Origin: Candidatus Dojkabacteria bacterium UBA2022
GTDB lineage: Bacteria; Patescibacteriota; Dojkabacteria; SC72
DNA: 64,000 bases
NCBI GenBank assembly: GCA_002335495.1
Contig: DDBW01000020.1
Location: 11,753 to 75,752 of the forward strand
Direction of reading: 5' to 3'
Below are positions 36,478-44,973 of the stretch, piece by piece; position 1 is the first letter of the stretch; each line of letters opens with the position of its first letter. The translations under genes were made by a program, and so were the position numbers. The notes under the pieces were generated by a model. That model was not told the DNA's origin, did no database searches, and saw only the letters and a program-made list of their open reading frames with translations.

Positions 36478-36788
36478 GCACAAGTATCCTATGCAGTTGC
36501 TGTGGCAATATTTGTTTTGCCATAGAGGAAAGTCCGGACTTCGTGTCGGTCTCGAATATTATCGAGATAGATGCCAACGCGAGTTGGGAGGGAGTGATCT
36601 CTCGGATAAAAGGGCCACAGAGAATATACCGCCCGCAAGGGTAAGGGTGAAAAGGTAGTGTAAGAGACTACCGGGATAAACAGTAATGTTTATTTGCTTT
36701 GTAACCCCCTTCTGAAGCAAGGTGATATATAACACCGCATAGATAGATAACTGCATAAAACAGAATCCGGCTTATGGGGTGCTTGTGC
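36478..36788 (+). ncRNA. rnpB: RNase P RNA (bacterial class A)
   Basis: The conserved regions of bacterial RNase P RNA are present: GAGGAAAGTCCGGAC (CR I), AGGGCCACAGAGA, and ACAGAATCCGGCTTAT (CR V). The ends pair as P1: GCACAAG (36478-36484) with CTTGTGC (36782-36788). The catalytic RNA matures tRNA 5' ends. It starts just after the DUF4349 stop. A short GACGAC/GTCGT-type hairpin at about 36796-36812 might end transcription, without a clear T-run. Confidence 0.95.
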
Positions 36789-36832
36789 CTTCTCTGACGA
36801 CATCTTCGTCGTTAAAAATCCTCTTTATATCG

Positions 36833-36860
36833 TTGATTTTTCATTTATGCGTCGTATAAT
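36833..36860 (+). promoter_or_regulatory. promoter of the TrmB-family regulator
   Basis: TTGATT (36833-36838), a 16-base spacer and TATAAT (36855-36860). Expected transcription start near 36867, inside the palindrome that follows. Confidence 0.65.
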
Positions 36861-36864
36861 GTAC

Positions 36865-36880
36865 TGTTAATATATTAACA
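36865..36880. promoter_or_regulatory. perfect 16-bp palindromic operator
   Basis: TGTTAATATATTAACA is a perfect palindrome centred just downstream of the -10 box and before the ATG at 36889 of a winged-helix regulator. Such a site is the natural target for autorepression. Confidence 0.65.
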
Positions 36881-36888
36881 GAGTAGTT

Positions 36889-37689
36889 ATGGACATATTG
36901 GATGTCTTTAAGGAGTTTGGATTAAAAGAAGATCATTTTAAAATCTATAAAGCTAGTTTGGAGTGGGGAGAAACGACTATTTCCAATCTTGCATATAAAT
37001 CAAAGGTTGCTAGAAGTACAGTTTACGAACTAATTGGTGCTCTAATTAACTTGGGACTAATTAAAGTGTCCTTGAAAAATGATACTAAACTGTATTCACC
37101 AGCTGATCCTGAGAGAATATATGAGCTTCTTGAAAAGAAAAACTCTGAAATTACTCAGTTAATTTCAGTTACAAAAAATAAAATGAAAGAGTTAAAAGCC
37201 ATTCAGAATGTAAGTAAAAGTAAGCCTAAAATATATCTGCTTGAAGGAGCTGATGGAATTAAGCAGGCATACGAAATGACCCTTCATACAGATGAGGTTC
37301 TTGTTCAGTGTCTCACCGATGACTATGGAGATGTTCCATCTAGTTTCTTTGATGATTATTTCGATCGCTTCTTTTTAAAGTCTAATGTAAAGTCCAAAGA
37401 AATTCTTAGAGAGAACGAGGATGATGAGTATTTACAAAAATATGGATCTAAGAAGAACTTGCAGATTAGAATTCCAGTGGAGGGAGAAACTAGTACCGAT
37501 TTTATGGTGTTTGACGATAAAGTTATATTTGTTTCTTTTGTTAAAGGTGGTTCATACGCCCTTGTAGTGGAAGATTCTAAGGTGGCTTCTTGTATGAAAA
37601 ATCTCTTCAATCAGGCCTGGGAGACTGCGGCCAAGAAAGATGATAGAGTTAAGAGAGGTGAAAAAGTGATGATTGAGTACGGAGTTTAG
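36889..37689 (+). CDS. TrmB-family transcriptional regulator
   Basis: A 266-residue protein. The N-terminal winged helix (about 5-70) reads LKEDHFKIYKASLEWGETTISNL then AYKSKVARSTVYELIGALINLGLIK in two pieces, the TrmB/Rrf2-like HTH pattern. A coiled coil (about 85-115) and a C-terminal effector-like domain with PKIYLLEGADGIKQAYE follow. TrmB proteins regulate sugar genes in archaea and some bacteria. The palindrome in its own promoter suggests autoregulation. It precedes a PIG-L deacetylase gene. Confidence 0.85.
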   Translation: MDILDVFKEFGLKEDHFKIYKASLEWGETTISNLAYKSKVARSTVYELIGALINLGLIKVSLKNDTKLYSPADPERIYELLEKKNSEITQLISVTKNKMKELKAIQNVSKSKPKIYLLEGADGIKQAYEMTLHTDEVLVQCLTDDYGDVPSSFFDDYFDRFFLKSNVKSKEILRENEDDEYLQKYGSKKNLQIRIPVEGETSTDFMVFDDKVIFVSFVKGGSYALVVEDSKVASCMKNLFNQAWETAAKKDDRVKRGEKVMIEYGV

Positions 37690-37700
37690 TTGTTGAATAT

Positions 37701-37722
37701 CAGGGAGGGTTACTCCTCCCTG
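37701..37722 (+). terminator. hairpin after the TrmB-family gene
   Basis: CAGGGAGG (37701-37708) and CCTCCCTG (37715-37722) form an 8-bp GC-rich stem with a 6-base loop, followed by an A/T-rich stretch without a poly-T run. It resembles the hairpin after tuf and is a probable, perhaps weak, terminator. Confidence 0.55.
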
Positions 37723-37756
37723 GTAACTATTAATATTAGTTTATTTTCCAATCGCA

Positions 37757-38494
37757 ATGAAAGATAGTTTTGAAAAGGTATTTGAAGATGTTAAAACTGT
37801 GATTGTAATCACAGCCCATCCCGACGACCTTGAATTATATGCTGGAGGAACTATTGCTAGGTGTTTAGACCTTGGAATTAGAGTTGTGAGTGTAAGAATG
37901 ACGTTAGGAGAGAAAGGGTCTCGTGAAGATTATATTGCTGAGAGCGAGCTTAAAGCTATTCGAAAAGGTGAGGACACTCAGGCTATGAGTGAATTGGGTG
38001 TACCAGCTCGTGATTGTGAATATCTGGATCTAGGAGATGGGGCTGTTGAGTATAGTATTGAAAATATCAGTAAACTTTCATATCTATTTAGAAAGTATCA
38101 GCCAGACCTTCTAATTACTCACAACCCTGAAGATAAAATAATTAGATTTGCGAAAGACGTTAACTGGATAAATCATAGGGATCATCAGAATACAGGTTTG
38201 TTAGCTATTGATGCAGCCTATCCATATTCAAGGGATCGTAATTTCTTTTCTCATCATTTTAGTGAAGATATAAAACCTGCGAGATGCACCAAATTCCTAC
38301 TTGTAGACTATTATGACCATGAGGATACTGTAAATATCGATGTTACAGATTTTATTAGCCGAAGGATTAATGCTCATGCCAAGCACGTATCTCAATACTC
38401 TCTTGAAGATGCAAAAGCTTCTGCCGATTTCTTTACCCTTAAAGAGGGTAGTGATAGACGGTGGGAATCTTTCCGTTATGTTGTTGCTGATTAG
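37757..38494 (+). CDS. PIG-L/LmbE-family deacetylase
   Basis: A 245-residue zinc hydrolase of the LmbE (PIG-L) family. TAHPDDLELYAGGTIAR holds the zinc-binding His and the Asp-Asp pair; the second His region is WINHRDHQNTG. The family removes acetyl groups from GlcNAc-type sugars (for example in mycothiol, bacillithiol or GPI synthesis). The substrate here is unknown. The last four bases overlap the end of fmt on the other strand. Confidence 0.9.
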   Translation: MKDSFEKVFEDVKTVIVITAHPDDLELYAGGTIARCLDLGIRVVSVRMTLGEKGSREDYIAESELKAIRKGEDTQAMSELGVPARDCEYLDLGDGAVEYSIENISKLSYLFRKYQPDLLITHNPEDKIIRFAKDVNWINHRDHQNTGLLAIDAAYPYSRDRNFFSHHFSEDIKPARCTKFLLVDYYDHEDTVNIDVTDFISRRINAHAKHVSQYSLEDAKASADFFTLKEGSDRRWESFRYVVAD

Positions 38495-39411
38495 TTTCTA
38501 CCTGCTAAATATTGAGATGCGGTCATGAGTCTCTTTCCCTCTGGCTGAAGCTCAAGAATCTCAATCTGATCCTCTTTGCAACCTAATATTAGCCTGGCTC
38601 TATCATCTAATCTTTCCCCCGGATTTAGCTGAGGAAATACATTTAATACTCTAGTTTTATATATCTTCACTCTTTCTCCCTCGATCATTGTCCATGCTAC
38701 TGGCCATGGAATTGATGCTCTTACGAGTCTTTCTATATATACAGCGTTCATACTTGTAAAATCAATCTCCATTTTCTCTTTCGCAATGTCTTTCTTGTAA
38801 CAGTATGTGGCCTCTGAATCGTTTTGGGCCATTGCAGTAATCTCTCCTTTTACCCATCTAATCAAAAGATCGGTAATAATCTGAGCCCCTTTTATTACAA
38901 GTCTCTCCCTTAACGATTGATTCGTATCGTCCTCACTAATATGCTCCTTATATATACTTAGTATATCCCCAGTGTCCATGCCTCCATCCATTTTCATTAC
39001 CGTTATACCAGTCTCCTTCTCTCCATTCATAATCGAGGCTTGTATCGGTACCGCCCCTCTATATTTAGGAAGAATTGAAAAGTGGATATTTATAGATCCA
39101 TACTTAGGTGCAAGCAGAAATTCCTCTTTGATGATCTCACCAAAAGCAATGCAAACAACTAAATCAGGTTTATATTTATCTAAAGATTGGGAGTATATAT
39201 CCTCTGTTTTACTAGTTTCAACAATATTAATTCCTCTATCTAATGCAAATTCTTTTACCTCAGTCGGAGTTAATATCTGTTTTCTACCTACAGGTTTATC
39301 AGGAGGTGTTATGACTGCCTGGATTTCAAATCTATTATCTTTGTAGATTGCTTTAAGTATCTCAAGGGATTCCCAGTTGGATCCTAAAAAGATGGTTTTA
39401 ATTCTTTCCAT
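38491..39411 (-). CDS. fmt: methionyl-tRNA formyltransferase
   Basis: A 306-residue enzyme that formylates initiator Met-tRNA. IHFSILPKYRGAVPIQASIMNG carries the catalytic Asn/His region in slightly varied form, followed by GITVMKMDGGMDTGDIL with the catalytic Asp. The C-terminal domain binds the tRNA. I set the start at CAT 39409-39411, because the frame upstream to 39426 would run through the -10 box; TATAAT ends six bases before this ATG, so the mRNA should be leaderless. It is divergent from queA. Confidence 0.92.
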   Translation of the reverse strand: MERIKTIFLGSNWESLEILKAIYKDNRFEIQAVITPPDKPVGRKQILTPTEVKEFALDRGINIVETSKTEDIYSQSLDKYKPDLVVCIAFGEIIKEEFLLAPKYGSINIHFSILPKYRGAVPIQASIMNGEKETGITVMKMDGGMDTGDILSIYKEHISEDDTNQSLRERLVIKGAQIITDLLIRWVKGEITAMAQNDSEATYCYKKDIAKEKMEIDFTSMNAVYIERLVRASIPWPVAWTMIEGERVKIYKTRVLNVFPQLNPGERLDDRARLILGCKEDQIEILELQPEGKRLMTASQYLAGRN

Positions 39412-39417
39412 AACCCG

Positions 39418-39447
39418 ATTATACATGAGAATATCAAATGGTATAAT
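39418..39447. promoter_or_regulatory. symmetric bidirectional promoter of fmt and queA
   Basis: ATTATAC (39418-39424) and GTATAAT (39441-39447) form an inverted repeat with a 16-base centre. On each strand TATAAT ends six bases before the ATG (fmt 39411, queA 39454), and the TTATAC that overlaps the opposite -10 box lies 17 bases upstream as the -35. Both mRNAs would start at the start codon. Confidence 0.7.
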
Positions 39448-39453
39448 CTTCCC

Positions 39454-40509
39454 ATGAAATTATCTGAATTTGACTACAATCTACCCGAAGAGAGAATTGC
39501 CAAGTTCCCTCCCGAAATTAGAGGGACCACTAATCTAATGGTTTTAGATAGGGGGGATAGTTCTATCGTACATAGGAAATACTCTGATATTGTTGAGTAT
39601 ATTAAACCAGGTGATATCCTTGTTCTAAATAATACTAAGGTTGAAAAAGTTAGAGTCTTTTTTACAAATCAAACTAATTCAAAACGAATCGAAGCTTTAT
39701 TTCTTAACAAAGTGTATCGAGGAGGAGATCTTAATACCGAATACTGGGAGTGCATTTTAGGACGGGCAAAAAACGTTAGAGAGGGTGATATCCTTGTGTC
39801 TGTTGAAAGTGATGGCGAGATAAAGGTGGAGGGGAGAATTGAAGATAGTATTTTTCTTGTTACCGCTTCCATAGGGGTTATAGATAGCATCTTTGAAAAA
39901 GAAGGGCATGTCCCTCTTCCCCCATATCTTCGACGGGAGGATACTAAAGAGGATTATGTAAGGTATAATACGGTTTTTGCTAAGAAGACCGGCTCCTCTG
40001 CCGCTCCAACCTCCGGCCTTAATTTCACCCCTCAGATGTTAGAATTATTAAAAAATAAGGGGGTTGAAATTGTTGAGGTTAGTTTAAATGTAGGGTGGGG
40101 AACTTTTGCTCCCATTCGAGTTGATGAAATTGAAAAACATAAAATACACTCGGAGTATATTGAAGTTACTCAGGAAGTTGCTGATAAAATAAATGATGTT
40201 ATTAGTAACAGGGGAGACGTATGGGCCCTAGGTACAACTGCCGCAAGAACCTTGGAAAGCGTAGCAGAAAGTACTGAGGATGGGTTTAGAGTTAAGGCTT
40301 TTAAGGGAGATACCTCCATATACATATATCCTGGGTATCAGTGGAAGGTGGTTAAGCATTTAATTACCAATTTTCATGCTCCTAAAAGTAGTCTTTTGGT
40401 TATGATTGCTTCTTTGCTCGGTTATGATTTCATGATGGATGCATATAAAGAAGCACTAGAGAAAGAGTATAACTTTTTAAGCTATGGTGATAGCATGATA
40501 ATACTATGA
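39454..40509 (+). CDS. queA: tRNA preQ1(34) S-adenosylmethionine ribosyltransferase-isomerase
   Basis: A 351-residue QueA, which transfers the ribose part of SAM to preQ1 in the tRNA anticodon. Signatures: LPEERIAKFP, DILVLNNTKV, GHVPLPPYLRREDTKEDYVRYN-type core (written here in part), SSAAPTSGLNFT and NVGWGTFAPIR. It ends with TGA and overlaps tgt by four bases. Its promoter is leaderless. Confidence 0.96.
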   Translation: MKLSEFDYNLPEERIAKFPPEIRGTTNLMVLDRGDSSIVHRKYSDIVEYIKPGDILVLNNTKVEKVRVFFTNQTNSKRIEALFLNKVYRGGDLNTEYWECILGRAKNVREGDILVSVESDGEIKVEGRIEDSIFLVTASIGVIDSIFEKEGHVPLPPYLRREDTKEDYVRYNTVFAKKTGSSAAPTSGLNFTPQMLELLKNKGVEIVEVSLNVGWGTFAPIRVDEIEKHKIHSEYIEVTQEVADKINDVISNRGDVWALGTTAARTLESVAESTEDGFRVKAFKGDTSIYIYPGYQWKVVKHLITNFHAPKSSLLVMIASLLGYDFMMDAYKEALEKEYNFLSYGDSMIIL

Positions 40510-41537
40510 AATTAGAAGATTTTGGCAAAACAATTACATTTATGCCCGACGCCACAAGGGGGGCGGTGCGTTTCTTAACTGCAGATCAGTTAAAAAGCAC
40601 TGGAACTAAAAACGTAGTCGTGAATACCCTGCATTTAATGATTCATCCTGGTTCGGAAACTATTCAGAAGCTTGGGGGGATACATTCTTTTATGAACTGG
40701 CACGAAGGCTTTATGCTTAGTGATTCCGGAGGTTTTCAAGTTTTCTCGCTTCTTCACTCTAAAAAGTGGGAAGGAAAGATTGATAACAATGGGGCCACTT
40801 TCAAGTCTCCTAGGGAGGGTAAAAAGTATGTGCTAACTCCTGAATCTTCAATAGAAATTCAAATGCAACTTGGTACTGATATTCTTGTCGCATTGGATGA
40901 CTGCAGAGATGCGCAGGTTGATAGGAAAGAAGCCGAGATCTCTGTTGAAAGAACCTTGGAATGGGGGAGAAGGTCGTTGGAGCATTTTAAAAAATTGAAA
41001 GGGCATGAAAATGGTAAGATTATATCTGCTGTAGTTCAGGGTGCAAATTACCTTGATCTTAGAGAGTATTGTGCAAAAGAGCTTTCCAAAATGGGATTTG
41101 ATGGTTATAACTTTGGGGGATATGTAATCGATAGTGATGGGAAGCTGGTTGTTGAAGAGATGAAGGTTGTTATAGAGAATACTCCTAAGGATAAGTTTAA
41201 GTATGCAATGGGAGTTGGTAAGCCTCAGGATATTATTGATGCTGCAAAGCTAGGGTATACTGTCTTTGATACAGTTCTTGTTACTAGGAATGCTCGTCAT
41301 GGTACATTATATTCTTTCAATGAAGAGAATCTAACTATGCGTATTAAGAATGCAAAGTATTCCAACGACCTTTTTCCAATTGAAGATGGTTGTGATTGTG
41401 AGGCATGTAGAAATCATACAAGAGCGTATGTTCATCATATGATTAGGATTGGCGAAGCGACAGGTATGACATTAGCAACAATTCATAACCTTCGCTTCTA
41501 TCAGAGACTTGTAGAGAAGCTTAGTATAGAAGTATAA
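40506..41537 (+). CDS. tgt: tRNA-guanine(34) transglycosylase with divergent substrate loop
   Basis: A 343-residue Tgt. DSGGFQVFSL carries the Asp that recognises the base; FDTVLVTRNARHG carries the nucleophilic Asp in a variant of DCVxPTRNARxG. The zinc site is CDCEAC (about 297-302) plus His in IHNLRF. The loop that is normally GGLAVGE reads FGGYVIDSDG (about 203-212), so the substrate pocket differs from the preQ1-type enzymes. It inserts a queuosine precursor at position 34 in tRNAs with GUN anticodons. Synthesis genes for preQ1 are not in the window. Confidence 0.9.
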   Translation: MKLEDFGKTITFMPDATRGAVRFLTADQLKSTGTKNVVVNTLHLMIHPGSETIQKLGGIHSFMNWHEGFMLSDSGGFQVFSLLHSKKWEGKIDNNGATFKSPREGKKYVLTPESSIEIQMQLGTDILVALDDCRDAQVDRKEAEISVERTLEWGRRSLEHFKKLKGHENGKIISAVVQGANYLDLREYCAKELSKMGFDGYNFGGYVIDSDGKLVVEEMKVVIENTPKDKFKYAMGVGKPQDIIDAAKLGYTVFDTVLVTRNARHGTLYSFNEENLTMRIKNAKYSNDLFPIEDGCDCEACRNHTRAYVHHMIRIGEATGMTLATIHNLRFYQRLVEKLSIEV

Positions 41538-41564
41538 TATATACTATAAGATAGATATCGAGAC

Positions 41565-41903
41565 ATGGGCAATCATATATACGAAACAGTTATTTGGGAT
41601 AAACTAGGTGTAAAAGCAGAAGGCCCTGAAGAGCCTGTCTATCTATCTAGAGTAGATGGGTACATGGAAGAAGGTTTTGCGCCTGTATTTGTATATGGAG
41701 ATATCGTGTTAAATCAGGTTGAACCTCAGGACGTTGAAACTGTTAACAATGAATTTATCCTAGTATCATCCAGTCAAAGAATTGATCCTCTTGATAACGG
41801 TATGTTTTTAGTTAGAGTTTTACGAAACCAAGATGGTGTTCATAAGGGGTATCTTGTTAAGGGAAATAGTGACTTAACCCTTGTTCTCATGTTGCATGAG
41901 TAG
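41565..41903 (+). CDS. hypothetical protein
   Basis: A 112-residue soluble protein, mostly beta-strand by pattern, with acidic residues spread evenly. No known family recognised. It follows tgt with a 27-base gap and its last 17 bases overlap the end of the convergent MFS gene. Coding is likely from its length, position and codon use. Confidence 0.55.
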   Translation: MGNHIYETVIWDKLGVKAEGPEEPVYLSRVDGYMEEGFAPVFVYGDIVLNQVEPQDVETVNNEFILVSSSQRIDPLDNGMFLVRVLRNQDGVHKGYLVKGNSDLTLVLMLHE

Positions 41904-43146
41904 GGTCTACAGTCTTACTGATTCTAGCGTCGTAGAATGGGATGCTTTTAGGGGAGAAAATAAGAAGTAATATGGATATCGTTATTCCAAATAGTGCTAA
42001 GTACTTAAAGGCTTCTAACCCTGTGGTATGATCTAACATGACCCCGGTCAATAAGGGGCCAACTATATATCCAATATTTTCGAATACATCCTTTGCGCTT
42101 AATATGTATATATCATTTGACTTTGATTCTTTTAGGTAGTCTGCGATAGCCCCCCCCATGGCTGGAAAAGTTATTGCCTGTAGTGCGTTGCTAATAAATA
42201 CGAGTATTATGATTATAATGGGGCTGGTAGTAAGGGGTATTAAAAGCAAGAAAAACGAACTCAGGAAAAAAGACGCGTATGCCGATTTTTTCTTCCCAAA
42301 GTACTTAGTGATTGGTCCGACACTCCAACTTACGAATAAAGATGGGACCATTGAAACGGCTAGGATTATACCTCCGATTCCGTTTAGTAAAGGGGAAACT
42401 TTATCTAAAATTGGAGATACTATCCAAAATACTGACTCCATTATGTTAAGGCTCATGGTTAAAACTAGGATAGGCCATAACCTCTTGCATACCTTTAGAA
42501 AACTCAATATGCTTCCTCCTCCGTGCTCGTATATTGGCCGTTCGCGTGGATTGCTAGTTTTACGGTATCTCATAAGTGTTATCAGGGAAAAAAGAGCTAA
42601 AAGGGTAGTTACGAGCGGGATTAGAGCATCCTTCCACCACACTGATGTTATAGCTATAGTGCCCGCTATCAAGGGTGCTATTACATACCCTAAATCGTTA
42701 TAAATATAAAGAGTTGCGCTCGAAGAGGAATGGTCTTTCTTTGGTACCTCTCTAGCTATAAAGTCGTAATATCCAAAAGCACTCAAGTTAGAGTATAAAC
42801 TCCATAGGGCCATTGCGAGTAGAAAGAGTATATAAATGTTATGTGAAAGGAGAAACAGTGGGAATAAAAGCACGAGGGATAGTGAGTATAGGTACAGTCT
42901 GAAGTAGTCGACTCTTTTCAGATACTTAACGAGTAATAGATCGAATGCTATTCCAAAAATTGATGAACTGGCCATCAGCAACCCCATCTCAGTATTAGTA
43001 AATCCAGCATCAGTTATGACAATCGGAGCAAAATAGCTGTATATTCCGTTTGAAATAGCAAAGAAGAAAGTTGTCAATCCGAATAAAAAAAGCGTTTTTT
43101 TGGGTCTAGAAACAATGTTCGTTGTATCCTGATTAAGGTTAATCAT
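41887..43146 (-). CDS. major facilitator superfamily transporter
   Basis: A 419-residue protein with about 12 transmembrane helices. The N-terminal half includes LFLFGLTTFFFAISNGIYSY, and the loop RYRKTSNPRERP divides the two six-helix halves. MFS carriers move small molecules or drugs; the substrate is not evident. It ends with TGA and overlaps the hypothetical gene tail to tail. A TATAAT on the minus strand (43184-43189) lies about 38 bases before the ATG. Confidence 0.85.
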   Translation of the reverse strand: MINLNQDTTNIVSRPKKTLFLFGLTTFFFAISNGIYSYFAPIVITDAGFTNTEMGLLMASSSIFGIAFDLLLVKYLKRVDYFRLYLYSLSLVLLFPLFLLSHNIYILFLLAMALWSLYSNLSAFGYYDFIAREVPKKDHSSSSATLYIYNDLGYVIAPLIAGTIAITSVWWKDALIPLVTTLLALFSLITLMRYRKTSNPRERPIYEHGGGSILSFLKVCKRLWPILVLTMSLNIMESVFWIVSPILDKVSPLLNGIGGIILAVSMVPSLFVSWSVGPITKYFGKKKSAYASFFLSSFFLLLIPLTTSPIIIIILVFISNALQAITFPAMGGAIADYLKESKSNDIYILSAKDVFENIGYIVGPLLTGVMLDHTTGLEAFKYLALFGITISILLLIFSPKSIPFYDARISKTVDPTHAT

Positions 43147-43452
43147 CAGTTAGATGTTAGCTTATCCGTTAAGTTATCAATTTATTATAGTATATTTTTT
43201 CACTCTTTAATTGCCCTTCCCCCTATAAAATGATATTATAGTACAGTAAATATTTAGGTATATTTACATTTGCTGTAAGTATTAAAAAGTTTGATATATA
43301 AAGAAATTTGAAATATATGTTTGTATTAAATATACATAGAAATAATCCTAATAAAGGTTTAGCGGGAAGATAATTCCTGGCTTTTTCACATATACAATTT
43401 TCTTCTCAAAAATACTTTCAGCTATATAGTTTAATTAAGTATTGTTAAAGCT
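43147..43452. other. 306-base AT-rich intergenic region between MFS gene and rny
   Basis: No ORF is supported. The region holds the minus-strand -10 box of the MFS gene, a perfect inverted repeat GTAAATAT-ttaggt-ATATTTAC (43246-43267), and a terminator-like hairpin with a mismatch (AGCGGGAA / TTCCTGGCT, 43361-43382) followed by five T. The last could end a small plus-strand transcript. The rny promoter must lie between it and 43453. Confidence 0.45.
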
Positions 43453-44973
43453 ATGGAAGCTGTAATTGCAATAGTTGCGGCACTCGCTGCAGCAGGAGGT
43501 ACATTCACATACCTCAAGTACGTTACCAAATGGGTAAACGTAAAAAATATTCCTGAAGATGTAATTTTAGAAACTGCAAATAAAAAGATTGCAGAGAAGA
43601 TGTCTCAAGTAAATGAGGAAGTAGAAAGTGCCCGAAGAGAGACAGAAGAAAGAATGAGAAAAGCTCGTAAGGAGATGATGGAACAGGAAGAGCTCCTGAT
43701 CGAAAGGGAAAGAAAGCTCAATGGAAGAGCAAAGATGCTCGATGAGAAGAGCGAAGAGTTAGAAAAACAAACTGAAGATGTTAAGAACTTGCAAAGAGGC
43801 GTTGAAAGTACACGAGCCAAACTTAAAACCGAACTTGAAAAAATCTCAGGCTTAACTAGAGATGAGGCTAAGAAGAAGCTGATGCAGGAAGTTGAGGCCG
43901 ATATGGCTGACTACGAGGCTCAATTAATTAGAAAAGCCGAAAAGAAAGCAGAAGAAATTGCTGACGATAAGGCAAAGCATATTTTGGTTGAAGCTATGCA
44001 GAAGGTTGAAACTGATTATGTAGGTGAAACTACAACTACATCGGTTAAGATTGAGGATGATAAGGTTAAGGGGAGAATTATAGGTAAAGAAGGACGAAAT
44101 ATTAGAGCCTTCGAAAAAGCTACAGGAGTTGATGTCATAGTTGATGATTCTCCAACCACAATTGGACTCTCATCCTTTGACCCTCTAAGAAGAGAGATCG
44201 CAAGAGTTTCTTTGAGTAAACTTGTAGGAGATGGAAGAATTCACCCAGGTTCAATTGAAGAAGCTATACGGAAAGCTAAGAATGAGATTGCCCAGGAGAT
44301 TAAAAAGAATGGACAGATTCTTGCTGAGGAAGCAGGATGGCCAGGAATCGATATCGGTCTTCTCAAGCTAATTGGTAAGATGAAGTATAGAACCAGTTAC
44401 GGCCAAACCCTTATGTCTCACACCATTGAGGTTATAAGAATTGGTGCTGCAATTGCTGCCGAACTTAAGGCTGATGTTGACCTAGTAAAGAAGGCCTGTT
44501 TACTACATGATGTAGGTAAGATACTAAGCCACAAACTTGATCTGCCACATCACCATATCTCTGGACAGGTCGCTCGAAAGTACGGATTGGATGAGAAGTT
44601 GGTGAATGCTATTGAAGCTCATCACTTGGATATTGAGCCACAGTCAGTAGAAGCCTTGGTTGTTCATATTGCTGACGCTATATCTGGAGCAAGACCAGGA
44701 GCTAGAAAGGATAGTTATGAACAGTATATTAAGAGAATTGAAGGTATTGAGAATGTTGCTAAAGAGATCGGTGGAGATAAAGTACACGAAGTTTTTGCTA
44801 TTAGAGCTGGTAGAGAATTAAGGGTCATTGTTGATCCAAATACTACTAACGATAGTGAGATAAAAGTAATGGCTAAAAAGATTGTTGAACAGATACAGAA
44901 GACGCAAAACTACCCTGGAAATATTGAGGTGTCTGTTATTAGAGAGAGTCGAGCCGTGGAGGTAGCTAGATAA
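43453..44973 (+). CDS. rny: ribonuclease Y
   Basis: A 506-residue RNase Y: N-terminal membrane segment (about 3-22), a long coiled coil (about 35-190), a KH domain (GRIIGKEGRNIRAFEKATGV) and an HD domain (SHTIEVIRIGAAIAAEL, then LLHDVGK). It is a membrane-bound endonuclease that starts mRNA decay. It overlaps ymdB by one base, the arrangement also seen in Firmicutes. Confidence 0.97.
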   Translation: MEAVIAIVAALAAAGGTFTYLKYVTKWVNVKNIPEDVILETANKKIAEKMSQVNEEVESARRETEERMRKARKEMMEQEELLIERERKLNGRAKMLDEKSEELEKQTEDVKNLQRGVESTRAKLKTELEKISGLTRDEAKKKLMQEVEADMADYEAQLIRKAEKKAEEIADDKAKHILVEAMQKVETDYVGETTTTSVKIEDDKVKGRIIGKEGRNIRAFEKATGVDVIVDDSPTTIGLSSFDPLRREIARVSLSKLVGDGRIHPGSIEEAIRKAKNEIAQEIKKNGQILAEEAGWPGIDIGLLKLIGKMKYRTSYGQTLMSHTIEVIRIGAAIAAELKADVDLVKKACLLHDVGKILSHKLDLPHHHISGQVARKYGLDEKLVNAIEAHHLDIEPQSVEALVVHIADAISGARPGARKDSYEQYIKRIEGIENVAKEIGGDKVHEVFAIRAGRELRVIVDPNTTNDSEIKVMAKKIVEQIQKTQNYPGNIEVSVIRESRAVEVAR

